Positions 12,090 to 23,700 of a stretch of 64,000 bases of DNA are shown piece by piece (the first letter of the stretch is position 1; each line of letters opens with the position of its first letter). The stretch is from Metallyticus violacea (Eukaryota > Arthropoda > Insecta > Mantodea > Metallyticidae): assembly GCA_030762175.1 (NCBI GenBank), contig CM060840.1, forward strand, positions 38,428,501-38,492,500. Reading direction: 5' to 3'. The position numbers were made by a program, and so were the translations under genes. The notes below the pieces were generated by a model. The model saw only the letters and a list, made by a program, of their open reading frames with translations, did not search any database and was not told the origin of the DNA.

Positions 12090-13060
12090 AAAATGATGTT
12101 GAGGTTAGGGTTAGTCCTACAAATGCAAACATTAACTTATCGCCAAGTAAACCTAAAGTAAAACTTGAGTTAAGTATTATGTCAGGAGAAGATCAAAATG
12201 GCAGAAGCACAGATTTCAGAATTGTAGATATGAAATTGCTAGCAGAAGCACTTGGAAATACCTGCAAGTGTTCTTTGTGTGTGGAAACTTTAATTTAGTG
12301 AATGATGGAAGAAGAGTAGGTTTAGTTTGCACATTAACATTTTATATGAAAATTGTAATGGTGATAAACCTTTCAAGACATCAAAGAGAAATAATAGAAT
12401 GTTTGAAGCCAACATGAGGTTTGCATATGGACTGAGATGGGTAGATCTTGGAAGAGAAGGTGGAAACCTTTTACGTGGTATGATGAACATGCCTACTCCC
12501 CCACTAAAATTTAGTGCAATGAACACCAATCAATGTGGCTTATGCTCTCAAGAAGGTGTTTATCAATTATTGAAAAGAAAAAAAAACTGGAGAATCTTAC
12601 AGTCATAAGAATAGTCTTCATTATGAAGTAGCACTGGCCATTAAACCAACTTTTCGTGCCCTGGCTTTACCAGCACTCCTAGAAAAGTGCCTACATGGAA
12701 AAACGCAGAATCCAAATGAAAGTTTCACATGTTATATGGAAAATATGTCCAAAAACTGTGTTTTTCCAATCTAGTAATGCAGATTTCTGCTTTAGAAGCT
12801 GCAGCAGTATTTAATCATAGGAATGTGGCAAGACTTATAATCTTAAGGAAGTCAGACTTTGTACCTGGAGTCTCCTGAGTCTCCTGAGCAGACACTGAAG
12901 ATCATAGAACCAGCGTGTCGCAAAGGCAGAGGCTTCAGTGCAGAGTAACGAAAAACTTGCTAGACAAAGGAGCAGAGGAATTAAAGAGCCGCAGAAGAAG
13001 AAGAACAAAGGAGTATGGATATGGGCAGTTTTAGTCGAGGTATGTTTAACGAAATGTGCA
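12090..13060 (+). pseudogene. Kolobok/Mutator-like transposase relic lacking the catalytic middle
   Basis: In order on the plus strand: a region reading FRIVDMKLLAEAL followed by a CKCSLC zinc-ribbon-like pair (about 12215-12285); then FEANMRFAYGLRWVDLGREG and MMNMPTPPLKFSAMNTN in one frame (12327-12540); then HYEVALAIKPTFRALALPAL and LEKCLHGKTQNPNESF (about 12617-12725); then LEAAAVFNHRNVARLIILRK (about 12795-12850); then a basic tail with VAKAEASVQSNEKLARQR (about 12915-12965). The CLHGKTQNPNES block is a hallmark of this transposase family. In intact family members a long stretch with the DDE-type core lies between the PPLKF and CLHG blocks; here only a few dozen codons separate them. Frameshifts and stops confirm it is dead. 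Confidence 0.72.
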
Positions 13061-13566
13061 TATAACATTTAAATTGATTTTTCAGTGGTTTAAAATTTTC
13101 ATGATATGGATACACATTTCTAGGACTTGATCCTTGAAATAGAATACACGTTTAAGCGCAACAGAATTTTAATGTAAAAAATATAAAAAAATTTATGGTA
13201 GAAAGATCATAGAACATTTTATTAACAAATCAGTCAAATTAAAGCAATCAAAGAAAATTAATTTACCAAAAAGTTATGGTAATTAAATGTATGCCCATTC
13301 GTGTAGATTATTTTCCTGAGGAGAGAATCACAAAATCTTCTCTAGATTGAATGAAAAAGTGTACCAGAAAATAAAAATGCGACAAAATTTTCAAAATTTC
13401 TTTACACCATTAATAAATGATTAAAATTCTATAAAAATTATCAAAAGCAGAGTAAAATTCTCTAAATATGTGTTTCAAATTTCAGTCTGATATATTTCAA
13501 AATGTAGGAGATATGGAATTGCAAATGTATAAGCGTAAATCTCCCATCATCTACCCTCAAGTGTTG

Positions 13567-13983
13567 AAATTCGTTTTTTGAATTGTGATTCTACTTTTCC
13601 AAACAGTATCTAAAAATGGTTTCTTTAGATAAATTGAGTGCACAGAACGATTTTTTACACAATTAATTTTTTTACGAAAGGCATCAATATTTCTATGGCC
13701 TTCTTTGATAGTCCGGGAAAATGAAAGAGGCGAGCTAGCAGTTTGTTGTCATAGGAAGTATGCTGTGACAGTACATATGAATATTCTGCCTGGTCCACGT
13801 TTTTTAGCTTACATATTTGAATGATTCCGAGGAAACAAATAGCTACATTCTGTTTGATTCTAATTTAACTTCAATAAATATACATTATAAATTATTACCT
13901 TCTTTCCTTTTCTCGTAATTCATTTTCGTTTATCTATACATAAAAGAATAAAAGCTGATAGCAGTATTGCAATGCTTCGTGAA
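13567..13983. other. Unassigned AT-rich DNA
   Basis: Nothing recognised between the TTAA-ended transposon and the truncated SINE-A copy. Confidence 0.5.
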
Positions 13984-13984
13984 T

Positions 13985-14150
13985 CCCAGTCCTAGTCGTT
14001 TAGTAGTAACCATACTTGCCATGTAGACCCAAGTTCGCTGGTTCAAGCCAGGCAAGGGTCGATGATTTTCTTTTCCTAAGGGAATTAAAGTCATTGGCTC
14101 CATCGTCTTATGTTTACGGTACGTAAAAACTTTCAAGCCTGAAAACAGTT
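13985..14150 (+). mobile_element. SINE-A copy, truncated and diverged
   Basis: The head (13985-14065) keeps TTTAGTAGTAACCATACTTGCC and a degraded B box (GGTTCAAGCC), then the body blocks GGGAATTAAAGTCATTGGC and TTTACGGTACGTAAAAAC up to CAAGCCTGAAA. The last third, including the 3' hairpin, is absent. An AAC/AAT microsatellite follows at once. It is more diverged than the copies at 4.7 and 38.7 kb, so probably older. Confidence 0.8.
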
Positions 14151-14155
14151 AAACT

Positions 14156-14159
14156 TAAT

Positions 14160-14198
<39 letters not shown>

Positions 14199-14275
14199 AA
14201 TAATAATAATAATAATAATAACAACAACAATAATAATATTATAATAACAACAATAATAATAACAACAACAACAAT
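14156..14275 (+). repeat. Compound (AAC)n/(AAT)n microsatellite
   Basis: About 120 bases of AAC and AAT blocks that alternate. It begins where the truncated SINE-A ends and may have grown from that element's A-rich edge. The poly-leucine open frame on the minus strand is an artefact of the repeat. Confidence 0.95.
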
Positions 14276-14279
14276 AGTG

Positions 14280-14979
14280 CATGGATCCCCTGGGAGGACG
14301 TCCCGAACCCTCAGAGTTTCGCGAATCACAGCTTCACAACCGCTGCTCTGAGGGAATCACGATATGGAAGAGCCAGGAATAAGTTCAGTAACTTAAAAAC
14401 AATGTATTTATCTACTGTGATGTTAGACAGCCAGTTTCGGGTGCTAAGAAGATAGTTTCAACTGATCACACGTCCTTCTCCAATTCTCAAAGTCACAGAG
14501 ACTTTGCTGGGTGCTGAAGTATACCCCACTTGAATCTGAAAAGCTAATCCTTGACAACTGATGCGGTATGGAGGCGAGTGTTAATGATGAAGATTCCTGC
14601 AGCGAGCAGGCCAACCATCTTAAATTTGATTGATGCTCTTAGAGATTTGAGAGACTTTCTGCATACTTAAGCAGCGTTTACTAGGTTTCCAAGTTAAGAC
14701 ATCAACAGCTCCTTTGGCTCAATTTTATTTAAATGGCACTTAAGTAGTAGTACAGTCCATTTTAAGAAATAAAAAGAAATAAGTTACGAAGCACCAAGAA
14801 TTATGTACAAGGATGGAAAGAAGATTTATTCCAAAATTTTTGAAAATACCCATTCATAAACAGAAAATATTGCGATACCCAGGTATAAAAAGAGTGATGA
14901 GTTTATTATAATATAAATGTTGTTAATTTTATCAATGTTAAGAGTTGCTAAATGCTAAAAATAGTTCAATGTTCAGGCA
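14280..14979. other. Unassigned, slightly less AT-rich DNA
   Basis: The part at 14280-14650 is less AT-rich than its surroundings, but I recognise no protein or repeat family in it. Confidence 0.45.
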
Positions 14980-15402
14980 GTATACACCCGGGCTGACAGT
15001 TACCTTTTCAGTTGGCATACTACGGATCAACAAATAAGCAATCCTATCCGTTACACCTTCTGAACGAATGACAAAGTAGCACTATCGGTCAGTCAGTCGT
15101 GACGTGGCAGCTGCTTTGTTGCCCGTATTTCTTATTGTGTGTGCAGCTGATATTTATCACATGTTTGCAATTGAGTTACTATGATTCATTTATAGTAGTC
15201 GCAAAGAGGTCATTTGCAGAGTAATTCACAGAGTGATACCTAAACCTTTGCGTCCAGGTACGCTTAACATGCGAAGTTGAAAACAAAACCAGTCGTTAAG
15301 CACAGATGGATTTGGCAACGTTGCAACCGCAGCAACATTACAAGAACAAACGCTAACTGTCAAGTGCAATATTTCGGCAATATTTCGGCTGCCCGGGTAT
15401 AC
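14980..15402. mobile_element. Candidate MITE (short TIR, about 420 bp)
   Basis: The left edge reads GTATACACCCGGGCTGACAG (from 14980). The complement of the right edge (from 15402 inward) reads GTATACCCGGGCAGCC. Apart from a 2-base gap the first dozen positions agree. The interior has no coding potential and is less AT-rich than its flanks. No target-site duplication was clear, so this may be chance or an old element. Confidence 0.42.
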
Positions 15403-16234
15403 CTGGTGTTAATGTGCGTGCTTTTTACGAATCAGCGAACATGACAAATTGCAATATTATTCTTGTACAGACATTTTTATATAACGCTGCTTGAAGTTTT
15501 CAGAAAACTCTATTTTTTTATTTATTTATTTTCTTAAATTATGTTTTCAGTCTATAGGCGTTATCGTCTAAACGTTTCTTGAAGTTGCCCAGTATGGAAA
15601 GTTGTTTCCGAGTCCATAAGCAAGGACAAAGCATGTATTAAAGCTGTAAGGTTGAGCCTGCCTAGTGCGTTGGCTCGTATATGCTAATTTTTATTGATTA
15701 GCTATTTAAACTAATACATTGTCTGTTACGGAGATAGCCTATTACGAATAATACGGTCAAAGACTCGGTCTGCCTTGCGCAAGCTTAGTAATGATTTTTC
15801 AACGCACTGTCAATGAGAGGTAAACTGAGTCTTTCATGGACGTTTAGTTTATGTGTAGGCTGACCTTGGTCTCATCCCACTTGATTATGTCTGGCCTTTT
15901 CTGGAATTTTGTTGAACCTGAAGTCCAACAGAAGAACTGCATATGGTATCAATTTAAAATGCATTATTTCGCTATTTTTAATTGTATTGTGGTAATATGG
16001 AATGGTGCAATTAATACTAACAGTAAATACCATTTTTATGACTTATTGTTTTAAAAAACTCATACTAAACTGTCTTGTCTTTGTGGAAACGTTGAGAGTG
16101 TGATTGGTTGGTAAATATGTATAAATGGTTTCCCTGAAAATGACGAAAAAGTTCGGTGAATAGTCAAAAATTATTTCCAAAAGTGACTGATTTATACACA
16201 GCATTGGAGGATTGCGCTTTTACACTTTGAGGTT
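15403..16234. other. Unassigned AT-rich DNA
   Basis: No recognised gene or repeat. Confidence 0.5.
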
Positions 16235-16990
16235 AATTGAGTTAGGGGCCGCCTGCAAGCGGCTGTTTACTGGGGAAGTACAGCCGTCGCAACCGGAAAA
16301 AATGAGATAGAATGACCTCAATACTGTATTTAACGCTGATACTAAACTGCGTTATTCGAAATATTACCCCTCAATTTTTATTTTTTTCAATGCTGTTTAA
16401 CGCCTGAACACTGGTGTTACATGTAATGAAATGATATATTGGGAATGGAGTTTTAAGGAAGGTAACGTTCCAGGCCTAATTTTAGGGTACATCCCCGGTA
16501 TTTGCCAGTTATGAGGACTAAGGAAAACCTGGAAAAAACCTCGGTTAGGTAGGACGGTTCTGGCTGGATTTGAACTCCAGACCTCCCGCTCACGAGTCCG
16601 CTCAACTGTAAAATACATTGCCGGTATTTGATAGGAAATTCCTGTATTACGTCTAACTTTTCCTCTACAATAGCACCACGGTTCGGAATACGTCTATTTT
16701 ATGAAAGATCCTGTTTTTTGTAACATTTTAACAAGTTGGCGCACAGTATCTCCATGTAGAATACGGTTGCTTGCCAGTTACCTTACCATTTCTCTGCAAA
16801 AATCCGTTTTCACAAATGTATTGTACATAATAACCAGTTGTTCAAGACTATATATTGATAAATTGTCATAACTAACGAATAAGAATTAGTACAACATTTA
16901 CACACACAATACACAAACGCACAACCTCCCGTTTACAAAATCTCCCTCAAACTCGCTGCAAACCGTTTACCTGCGCGTACATTTACGGCC
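16235..16990 (-). mobile_element. Repeat R copy 1: transposon relic split by a SINE-B
   Basis: It matches 48500-49237 in order: a block with GGGGAAGTACAGCC near 16270-16290, then after the SINE-B insertion the blocks TTTTAACAAGTTGGCG, CCTTACCATTTCTCTGCAAAAATCCGTTTTCACA (16723-16820) and ATAACTAACGAA (about 16868). Read on the minus strand, the middle looks like the helix-turn-helix start of a DDE transposase (a QRNGK-type block, then the equivalent of RETLRQLVK in the sister copy). It is heavily broken. The SINE-B at 16378-16602 interrupts it, so R is the older insertion. Confidence 0.6.
16378..16602 (-). mobile_element. SINE-B copy inserted in repeat R, head truncated
   Basis: The tail (GGCGTTAAACAGC read on the minus strand, near 16405-16390), the body with GGTTTTCCTTAGTCCTCAT (about 16535-16510) and a B box like GGAGTTCAAATCC (about 16580-16565) are clear. 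The A-box end of the head, beyond CGGACTCGTG, is missing. Confidence 0.8.
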
Positions 16991-16999
16991 TTGATGACA

Positions 17000-18490
17000 G
17001 AATTCTCAGAGTACGCAGACGCGCTCTGCCAGTCACTAACTCAAATAACCTCACTTATACAATACAGATTTTTTTGCTGAACCAAGGAACATAACTTTTT
17101 TTACTGTCGCAAATATTTTAAGTTAATTATCATTTGAATTATTGATAGCCAGGTGTCATAATTTTGGACTGAAGTATTTGTATAGCATTACGGAACTATT
17201 TTCGTGGTATTCTACTTAGCATTATTTAGAATTTCCATTAATTTTCACATCTCATGTTTCAGCCTACCTTAGACAGAAAGTCACTGTCTGTAAGATTATA
17301 TTGTCACGAACCTTTTGTACGTAGGGATCGGACATAATTTGGAAGTTTGGCTCAGATGTTAAAAGGATATAGGAAAGAGCAAAATACGCCAGCTCTCAGA
17401 TACAAAATATAAAACAGGAAGATTTAATAAACACAGCTTAAGTACAAGAATGCCGAATAGTGCAAATAGAGATGTCTAACAATAGTACAGAAGAAGGATG
17501 GTGCTCTGCCGGAGAACGAATTACCTAACAGGCGTGGAGCGAAGTGCAGTCGAAGCTAAGTCGAAACTTAATCTAAACGAGCAACTTTTCGCAAATAGCC
17601 CCCTTTATATTGATCGTATGTACCATATCCGAGGAGCCTGTGTTTTCGGAATGTCCTGCGTCCATATAACCAATCACATTGCAGCACATCATTGTCGCCC
17701 ACATGACTACATGACGCATTTATTCTGTGAAGTCATTCAGCAAGAAACCACATTTCCTTTGCATTTCTATAAATATAATTTGAACATCTTTAATTATGAA
17801 CCTACTTGAATACAATTTTAGTAACATTTTATTAATATTTATAAATTAATTTCCGTATTAGCGACAAAATAACAAAGTATGCTTAGAACCTATCAAATGA
17901 ACACAAGTTGAGCCTATTAAAATCGTCTGCTATAGTGAACACATTCACCCCAACATTTTTGTAAAAGGCTTAAATAGTTTATAAACTGTTTTACATCTGT
18001 TGCGAAACAGATGATGAGCTAGAGAAACGAAAAACTGCTGAGATATTTTATTTACATTTTCAATTTTAATACGTTTTCCCTCAGGATTTAAATAAGTGTA
18101 CACTACCAGTATTAAAGAAACTAGAACTTGCATTGTTAAATTCAGCCACTACAATTATATTCGAGCCTCATTACATTGCTGTCTCTCTCTCACTTTCAAA
18201 TGACCTTTCTACATAAATACCACTATTAGTAATACTACAGTTCCAAGAACTCCGGAAAAGATTATCTTTCAAAACTTCTGTATTTGCATTTTAAAAGTGT
18301 TATTAAACCTCTGCCATAAACGTTAACTATGATCGATGATATAATCGCAATAATTATATTACAACTGTACCCATTTCTGTTCTTTGCATGTTTGCAATGC
18401 ACGAAATATCCAGCACTTGGTTTCCTTTGAAAGAACGGAAAAAGAAAGCAAGAATTGCATGTTATTTGTTTTTTTCAGATGAGTTGTGTG
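17000..18490. other. Unassigned DNA
   Basis: It includes an open frame of 103 codons (17498-17809) with histidine and cysteine residues but no pattern I can assign. The stretch 17300-17750 is less AT-rich than its surroundings and could be an old repeat. No evidence of a real gene. Confidence 0.4.
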
Positions 18491-18641
18491 TAAGAGGCAC
18501 AATTGATAACATTGTTTTTTATTTTACATAAAATTATAATGTGCTTATTTACTCATATGTTTGTCTAAGAGGCACAATTGATAACATTGTTTTTTTATTT
18601 TACATAAAATTATAATAAGCTTATTTACTCATATGTTTGTC
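18491..18641 (+). repeat. 75-bp tandem duplication
   Basis: Units 18491-18565 and 18566-18641 both begin TAAGAGGCACAATTGATAAC and end ACTCATATGTTTGTC. They differ by only a few bases, including one extra T in the T run, so the duplication is recent compared with the decayed elements nearby. Confidence 0.93.
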
Positions 18642-18744
18642 TATGTTTAGTAACTGATTCAACTAAAGAAACCTTATACCGAGGGCGCGAGATAAGGTGA
18701 CTAGGATAGATGCGGAAGCATTTTTAATCATAGTTCCGTCAATT

Positions 18745-19430
18745 TGTCCTAAGTGACGCAGCTTGAATGCACCGGCGCTTTGTCATAGTGAAACAAAGCC
18801 TTACTTTTGCCCTTTTCCGCGTTCAATGTCTTCAGTTTCTCCAAAAGTGAAACGTAGTATTCCCCGGTGATTTTACCAAGTAGCCAATCAATAGAATTCG
18901 AAAAACTGAAGCCATCATCTTTCCAGCGGATAGCAACGCACTTCTTTTTCGGAGTCCGTTCTCCTCCTGTGGTCCATTGTTTCAATTGCTGTGTCGTTTC
19001 CGGTGTACAGCAATGAGTCCGCGTTTCACTCATTGCTGTAAACTTCTTAAAACATCTTAAAATCGTAGTTAAACAGTTTGCATGCGATTTTGCTCTTGCT
19101 CCACAGTGAACAGACCCGGCATTAAACTTGTGTAAATTATGGTCATGCGTATATTGATATAAAATAAAATAAGCTCGCTCATTTTAAATACTCCTGACTG
19201 TGCTAACTTGCGCCATTTCATTCGTTTGTTAGCCAAAACAATATCATGAAATTTATCCCATGATTTCTGATCTCACAGTGATTTTGGAGCTCCAGGACTT
19301 GGTGCGCCTGCAATGATTTTTCTGCCACGTTTGAACTCATTTACTCACCATGGAACGATTTCATAGGAATGGTTACCCAATGAGACAAAATCCTCTCATT
19401 AATTTCGTTTGCCATTTTTCAAAAAATAAT
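18745..19430 (-). pseudogene. mariner transposase relic
   Basis: On the minus strand, 19033-18749 is one open frame with mariner blocks: THCCTPETTQQLKQW, TPKKKCVAIRW, DDGFSFSNSIDWL, ITGEYYVSLLEKLK and ALFHYDKAPVHSS. The last corresponds to the usual HQDNAPVH, so the aspartate is kept and the next residue is changed to lysine. Upstream (about 19420-19060) other frames give FKRGRKIIAGAPSPGAPKSL, DKFHDIVLANKRMKWRKLAQ and PGLFTVEQEQNRM, which are the N-terminal and linker blocks. The C-terminal end with the third acidic residue was not found. Frameshifts are frequent. It looks like a different mariner lineage from the copy at 9 kb. Confidence 0.88.
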
Positions 19431-19439
19431 TTAATGACA

Positions 19440-20243
19440 CCACAAATTTAAATTTTTTCTATTTTTTTTTTCACTGTCCCTCGAAACGTTTGTATGTAAA
19501 CAATTCTCAAACAACGAATTACATCAATATGGACTTATGGTCATAGAATACTGATATACAGAATGTAAACTTAGTGGCAGCTTATACAGATATTGCTGTT
19601 TCCCTCTTTAGTATCTGAACCAAGCTACTTATCAAACCATTGACATTTCTAAAATAAGATAAATATGTTAAAATGTGTTTGAATGGGGTAAAAAGAATAG
19701 AAACCCTTTGTTATCTGTGTTTGTAATTCTTCATTCGGGAAAACTTTAAAACAATGCAGATGTTGGCATCATTAGGCACTAAAGTGCACAGCTTTTAAGA
19801 ATGGACAAACCCAATCAGAAATACAAGGAAACAAGCCCTATTCATTGTGTTTTCCATACATTTAGATTGCATAATTTTTGGGTTCTTTAACCAATAAACT
19901 AATAAATAGAAATACATATTTTTTATAAAAAGGTGAACTTCGTGAAAGACACTCATTGACCTGCGGTTTAAGTATTTCAAGTGTTATACTAATCTTATCA
20001 TATAAAAAAATTAATAAATAAAAGTAGGAAACTCAAAGAAATCGGCAAGTATTAAAAATATCACATAATAGCAGCAGATAGAACAGAGGATGTAATATAT
20101 ATATAATGAAAATATTGGAGTAATTTATTATTCATATTTGTATTTTGTAAGAGTCTGTATTTTATTGTTACATTTTGTAATGATAAAACTTAAATATACG
20201 AAACATTTTCAGAAATAATAACTATAATATTTTTAATATATAC
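19440..20243. other. Unassigned AT-rich DNA
   Basis: Nothing recognised. Confidence 0.5.
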
Positions 20244-20346
20244 CACATGAGGAAAAACCGCTGAAAAACCCCAGTCAGAAAACTAGCCCAATACGGAATC
20301 GAAACCGAGAAGGCCAGATTAGAAGCCACTAGAACACTGCGGTGGT
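20244..20346 (-). mobile_element. SINE-C fragment (tRNA-like head and start of body)
   Basis: On the minus strand a head with an A-box-like TCTAGTGGCTTCTAATC (about 20333-20317) and a B box GGTTTCGATTCC (about 20306-20295) leads into GGGGTTTTTCAGCGGTTTTT. That body block resembles the GGTTTTTCC blocks of other insect SINEs. Only about 100 bases are recognisable and there is one copy in the window. Confidence 0.55.
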
Positions 20347-20589
20347 TTATATTGAATTGTTGTGTTGTACGTATACCAGTCAGGAAAGTTAATAGATGTT
20401 GAAAGGAAGTTTCTAATTTATGGGTATATCTGATTATCTCTCTTTTTTCCTACTAACCTGTGTCTATTGGTCCCATACACATGTCTAAATATATTGAATT
20501 GTGTTGCTGCTCTGATATATGAACAAAATTGCCTAATGCGAGCAAAATCGAGAGGAACCGGTGAAGATATGAAACCTAATTATTGTTGC

Positions 20590-20772
20590 TCAGTAACTAA
20601 GTGGTGAGGTGGCGTTCTTCGATCTAGGGAATCGCGTGATGTGCTACCGATTGGGTACCAGCATGCTGATCACATGCCCCCGCCACTGCAACACTGCCCT
20701 CCTCTATCAATGAAGTAGAGGTCACTGAGGCGGGCCAAGGCTCACCCCGGGCTGTAGAAGAATAATAAGATG
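20590..20772 (+). repeat. Probable dispersed repeat (SINE-like)
   Basis: A GC-richer island with GGTACCAGCATGCTGATCAC (about 20654-20673) and GGCGGGCCAAGGC followed by CGGGCTGTAGAAGAATAATAAG. The latter resembles the 3' ends of short retroposons with GAA-rich tails. There is only one copy here, so the call rests on composition and resemblance. Confidence 0.4.
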
Positions 20773-20774
20773 CT

Positions 20775-23700
20775 TGGTGATAAAAATGCCACATCAAGAC
20801 TCCTGTTATTTGCTATTCAAAGTGAAAATTGCATTCTAGTACTTGTCACCGTGTTACTCCAGAAAAGAAAAATGCCCGAAAAAAAATTAATGGTTAGTGT
20901 TTTCCATTATATTCCCCCGAGTCATTCAGTTCTCACGAATGGGGCTAAGAGCGCATTTACTTATGAATGGAATTAAAGATCAGTTGAGTTCGCCTGTATG
21001 ATAGCTATGTTATGGAGAGATCGTTTTACTTTGTTTTAAATAGCCACCAGCATTTCTTTATGAAAAGTTGCTGCTGTGGCTAAATGGACAACCACAAGGG
21101 CGGGAACTTTAGATGGTGTAATCATTGCTAATGTTAGGTTGATTGCGGCGTAAAATGAATTGATTCTCGGCGGCTCATAACTCTTGGTGCCACTGCGGGC
21201 ACCCCAATGCCTTAAATCTACACCTCCCACTCATTTCGATTCCTCTCCGGCCCACTAAGTTTCAATTTAACGACCAATTTTGAAAGACAAGGCCGTTCAG
21301 CTAGTCGCGCGGTGTATACTTAGACCGGTACAAAAACGATAGCGGAGTGGGGGGCAAACTGATTGACGACGCTTGATCTACGTGGGTGGCTTCCTTTACT
21401 TTGTCACGGAATGCGAATCATCGTGAAGAAACAACTCTCGTTGTTGACATTCAAATTCAGCATAGATTAACTTGGGAGGAAAGGTGTAATTTACAAGGTA
21501 TCTGCCAGCATCCTCACATGCACATATACACACACTGGCAGATAAAACGCTAACTAGGCTCTTACCTCGTGCCTTGTAGCTGTAATTGCTAGCCATTAAA
21601 TAGGAATGTTCTTTTCTTCCCACAAGAATTGGAGCTGTAAAGTACAGTGCATTCAGAAATGAGGTAGAGTTTATGGCAAATACATACAGCTATCCTACAT
21701 TTATTGCTGACACTAATAATGCCACACATAATATGCTTTCTTCGCCAAAGGTGCGGTATAGATGTTTCTCCAGACGTTCTTCATAAGTGAGGGAATATAA
21801 AAGCAAACAAAGATGGGATGTTAAAATTCAATAATCTCGGATTGCTTACAGGTACCTAAAGTGTGTCAAGTAAGAACTGACACTTAAGTGATGCTTTTTG
21901 AATGACCTTCGCTACTACAAAATAGTTTTATGGAGTAATTATTCAAAAGTATGAACCAATGAATTACGCCAGTCTAAGACAGTTTACGTAAAGGTACTCT
22001 GAGTGTAAATAAAGTAATTTTCTAACTAACATCACTTAAAATTGTATTATATGAGATAAGACGTACTAAACACGAATTTTAATAAAAGTACCCTTAGGAA
22101 TCTTATTACCTATTAAGTATTCTAAATAAAATAGAACGAATGTATTCTCTTTTACCTTAATTCTTAGGAAAGGGGAAATTTTTGTTAATATATCCACTGA
22201 CATTTTAAGTTTTAAGCATGAATCACAAAGAACTAAAGGTAAATATATTTTTATAAAGCAAATAACCTTCACCATGACTAAATAATTAGTACCTTAAAAC
22301 TTCTGATTAATTTGCTAGGTAGGATTTTTCCCAATTGCCTCCAACTTAAATTGCTACCATTTAACACTTCAACTCAATTTCATAAAATTTTAATTTTGCA
22401 CTCTTCAATTAGTACCGCACCGATAAATTTGTATTTATAAGTATGTAGAAAGGTAATTGCAAGCATTTGGGCTATTCTGAACTGGAACAAGAGTTAGCTT
22501 TTATTTTATTTAGCAATGTAACAAACAGCTTGCCTTCCATTTCTGGAAGGCTCTACCTTTCCAGAGATATAGAACCAACTCGAGCCATAAAATGAATAAC
22601 AAGAGGTATATAACATCAGAGGGATGACATCACATAGCCGACGAGATCAATACCCGTTAACCTGACTCTCAGAGCTAATAGATCGAGACCCCTGTTGTAC
22701 CAGATAGCGGCCAGTGTACGTATTCAAGGAAGAGGAAGGGAAAAAGGAATAAAATTATCAAATGGGTAAATGGAAATGCTGGGTAAATATCGATACAAAA
22801 GAAAAGAGAAAGATCCAGAAGTGAATATTCCTCTAGAGAAGCAAATATATAAATTATGTTATTCTTAGTGAGCTACAGCAATATAATATACAGAGCATTA
22901 AAATGTTATTAATTAGTACACTAAATATCATAAAAGTTAATCTATCCATTAAATGCCATTCAAAAGCTTAGAACCACCTTCCATAAACAGCAATTCTGAG
23001 AATAATTTTTTATCCGGTTAAGCTGTTGAAAGATGGTTCTTGAGATTTTAATAAATGATACATTGAAACATAAAATGTGTGTTTTTAAATGGCAATTATT
23101 TTCAGTAGAAAGAACTAATTATTCGTTTGTTTCATAAATAAATAAATAAATAAATTTATGTTTTGTTTTAAGGTTGATTTTGTTTTTTCTACATTAACCA
23201 CTAATTTTTACACCAAGGTTATTATACTCTTTTTGTGCTAAATAAGTCGTTTCAATATAGCAAGCAACGTTTGGTACCATAAAAGTTTTTAAGTTTGATT
23301 GTACTTTTATTAAAATAGTGTTACTTGTCCCAACTCTTTTTACATACCTTCAAATAACGGAACCACTCGCAACTAAATCGAAAAAATGAACTATAAAATG
23401 GAGCAGTCCTGATATATGGTTCCTACCGTCTTTAACATAGGTAGATTTAAATTTATGAATTGTTAATCTTCATTTTAACACAAGTGAATTTATTTTAACA
23501 TAATTACAATTTGTTCCATGTATTAACATTGCTTATTCAATAAAGTACTTAAATAGAATTTTAAACATCACAAAAATAATGCTATATCACTAAGTTAATG
23601 TACAAATAATAAAATATAACAAATATTTTTCTCAAAAAGAGTAAATTAATGAATCGATTCACCATAACGTGTCCACAAAGCCCAGCGGCTAAACAAGAAA

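Larger units (their letters stand above)
11557..13566 (+). mobile_element. Kolobok/Mutator-like DNA transposon with TIRs, core-deleted
   Basis: The left end (11560-11585, TTAAGGGGAGATGGTGGCAG) and the complement of the right end (13540-13562, TTGAGGGTAGATGATGGGAG) match at most positions. This gives terminal inverted repeats with TTAA/TTGA at the outer edge, about 2.0 kb apart. Between them lies a transposase relic (12090-13060). The TTAA edge plus a GGG start fits the Kolobok superfamily as I know it; the protein also resembles what databases call Mutator-like. I infer the superfamily and cannot confirm it without a search. Confidence 0.66.

Noticed and set aside
14114..14329. Open frame with a long leucine run
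   Set aside because: Translation of the AAC/AAT microsatellite next to a SINE; no domain.
17498..17809. 103-codon open frame rich in His and Cys
   Set aside because: The spacing of cysteines and histidines fits no zinc-finger pattern and no family was recognised.
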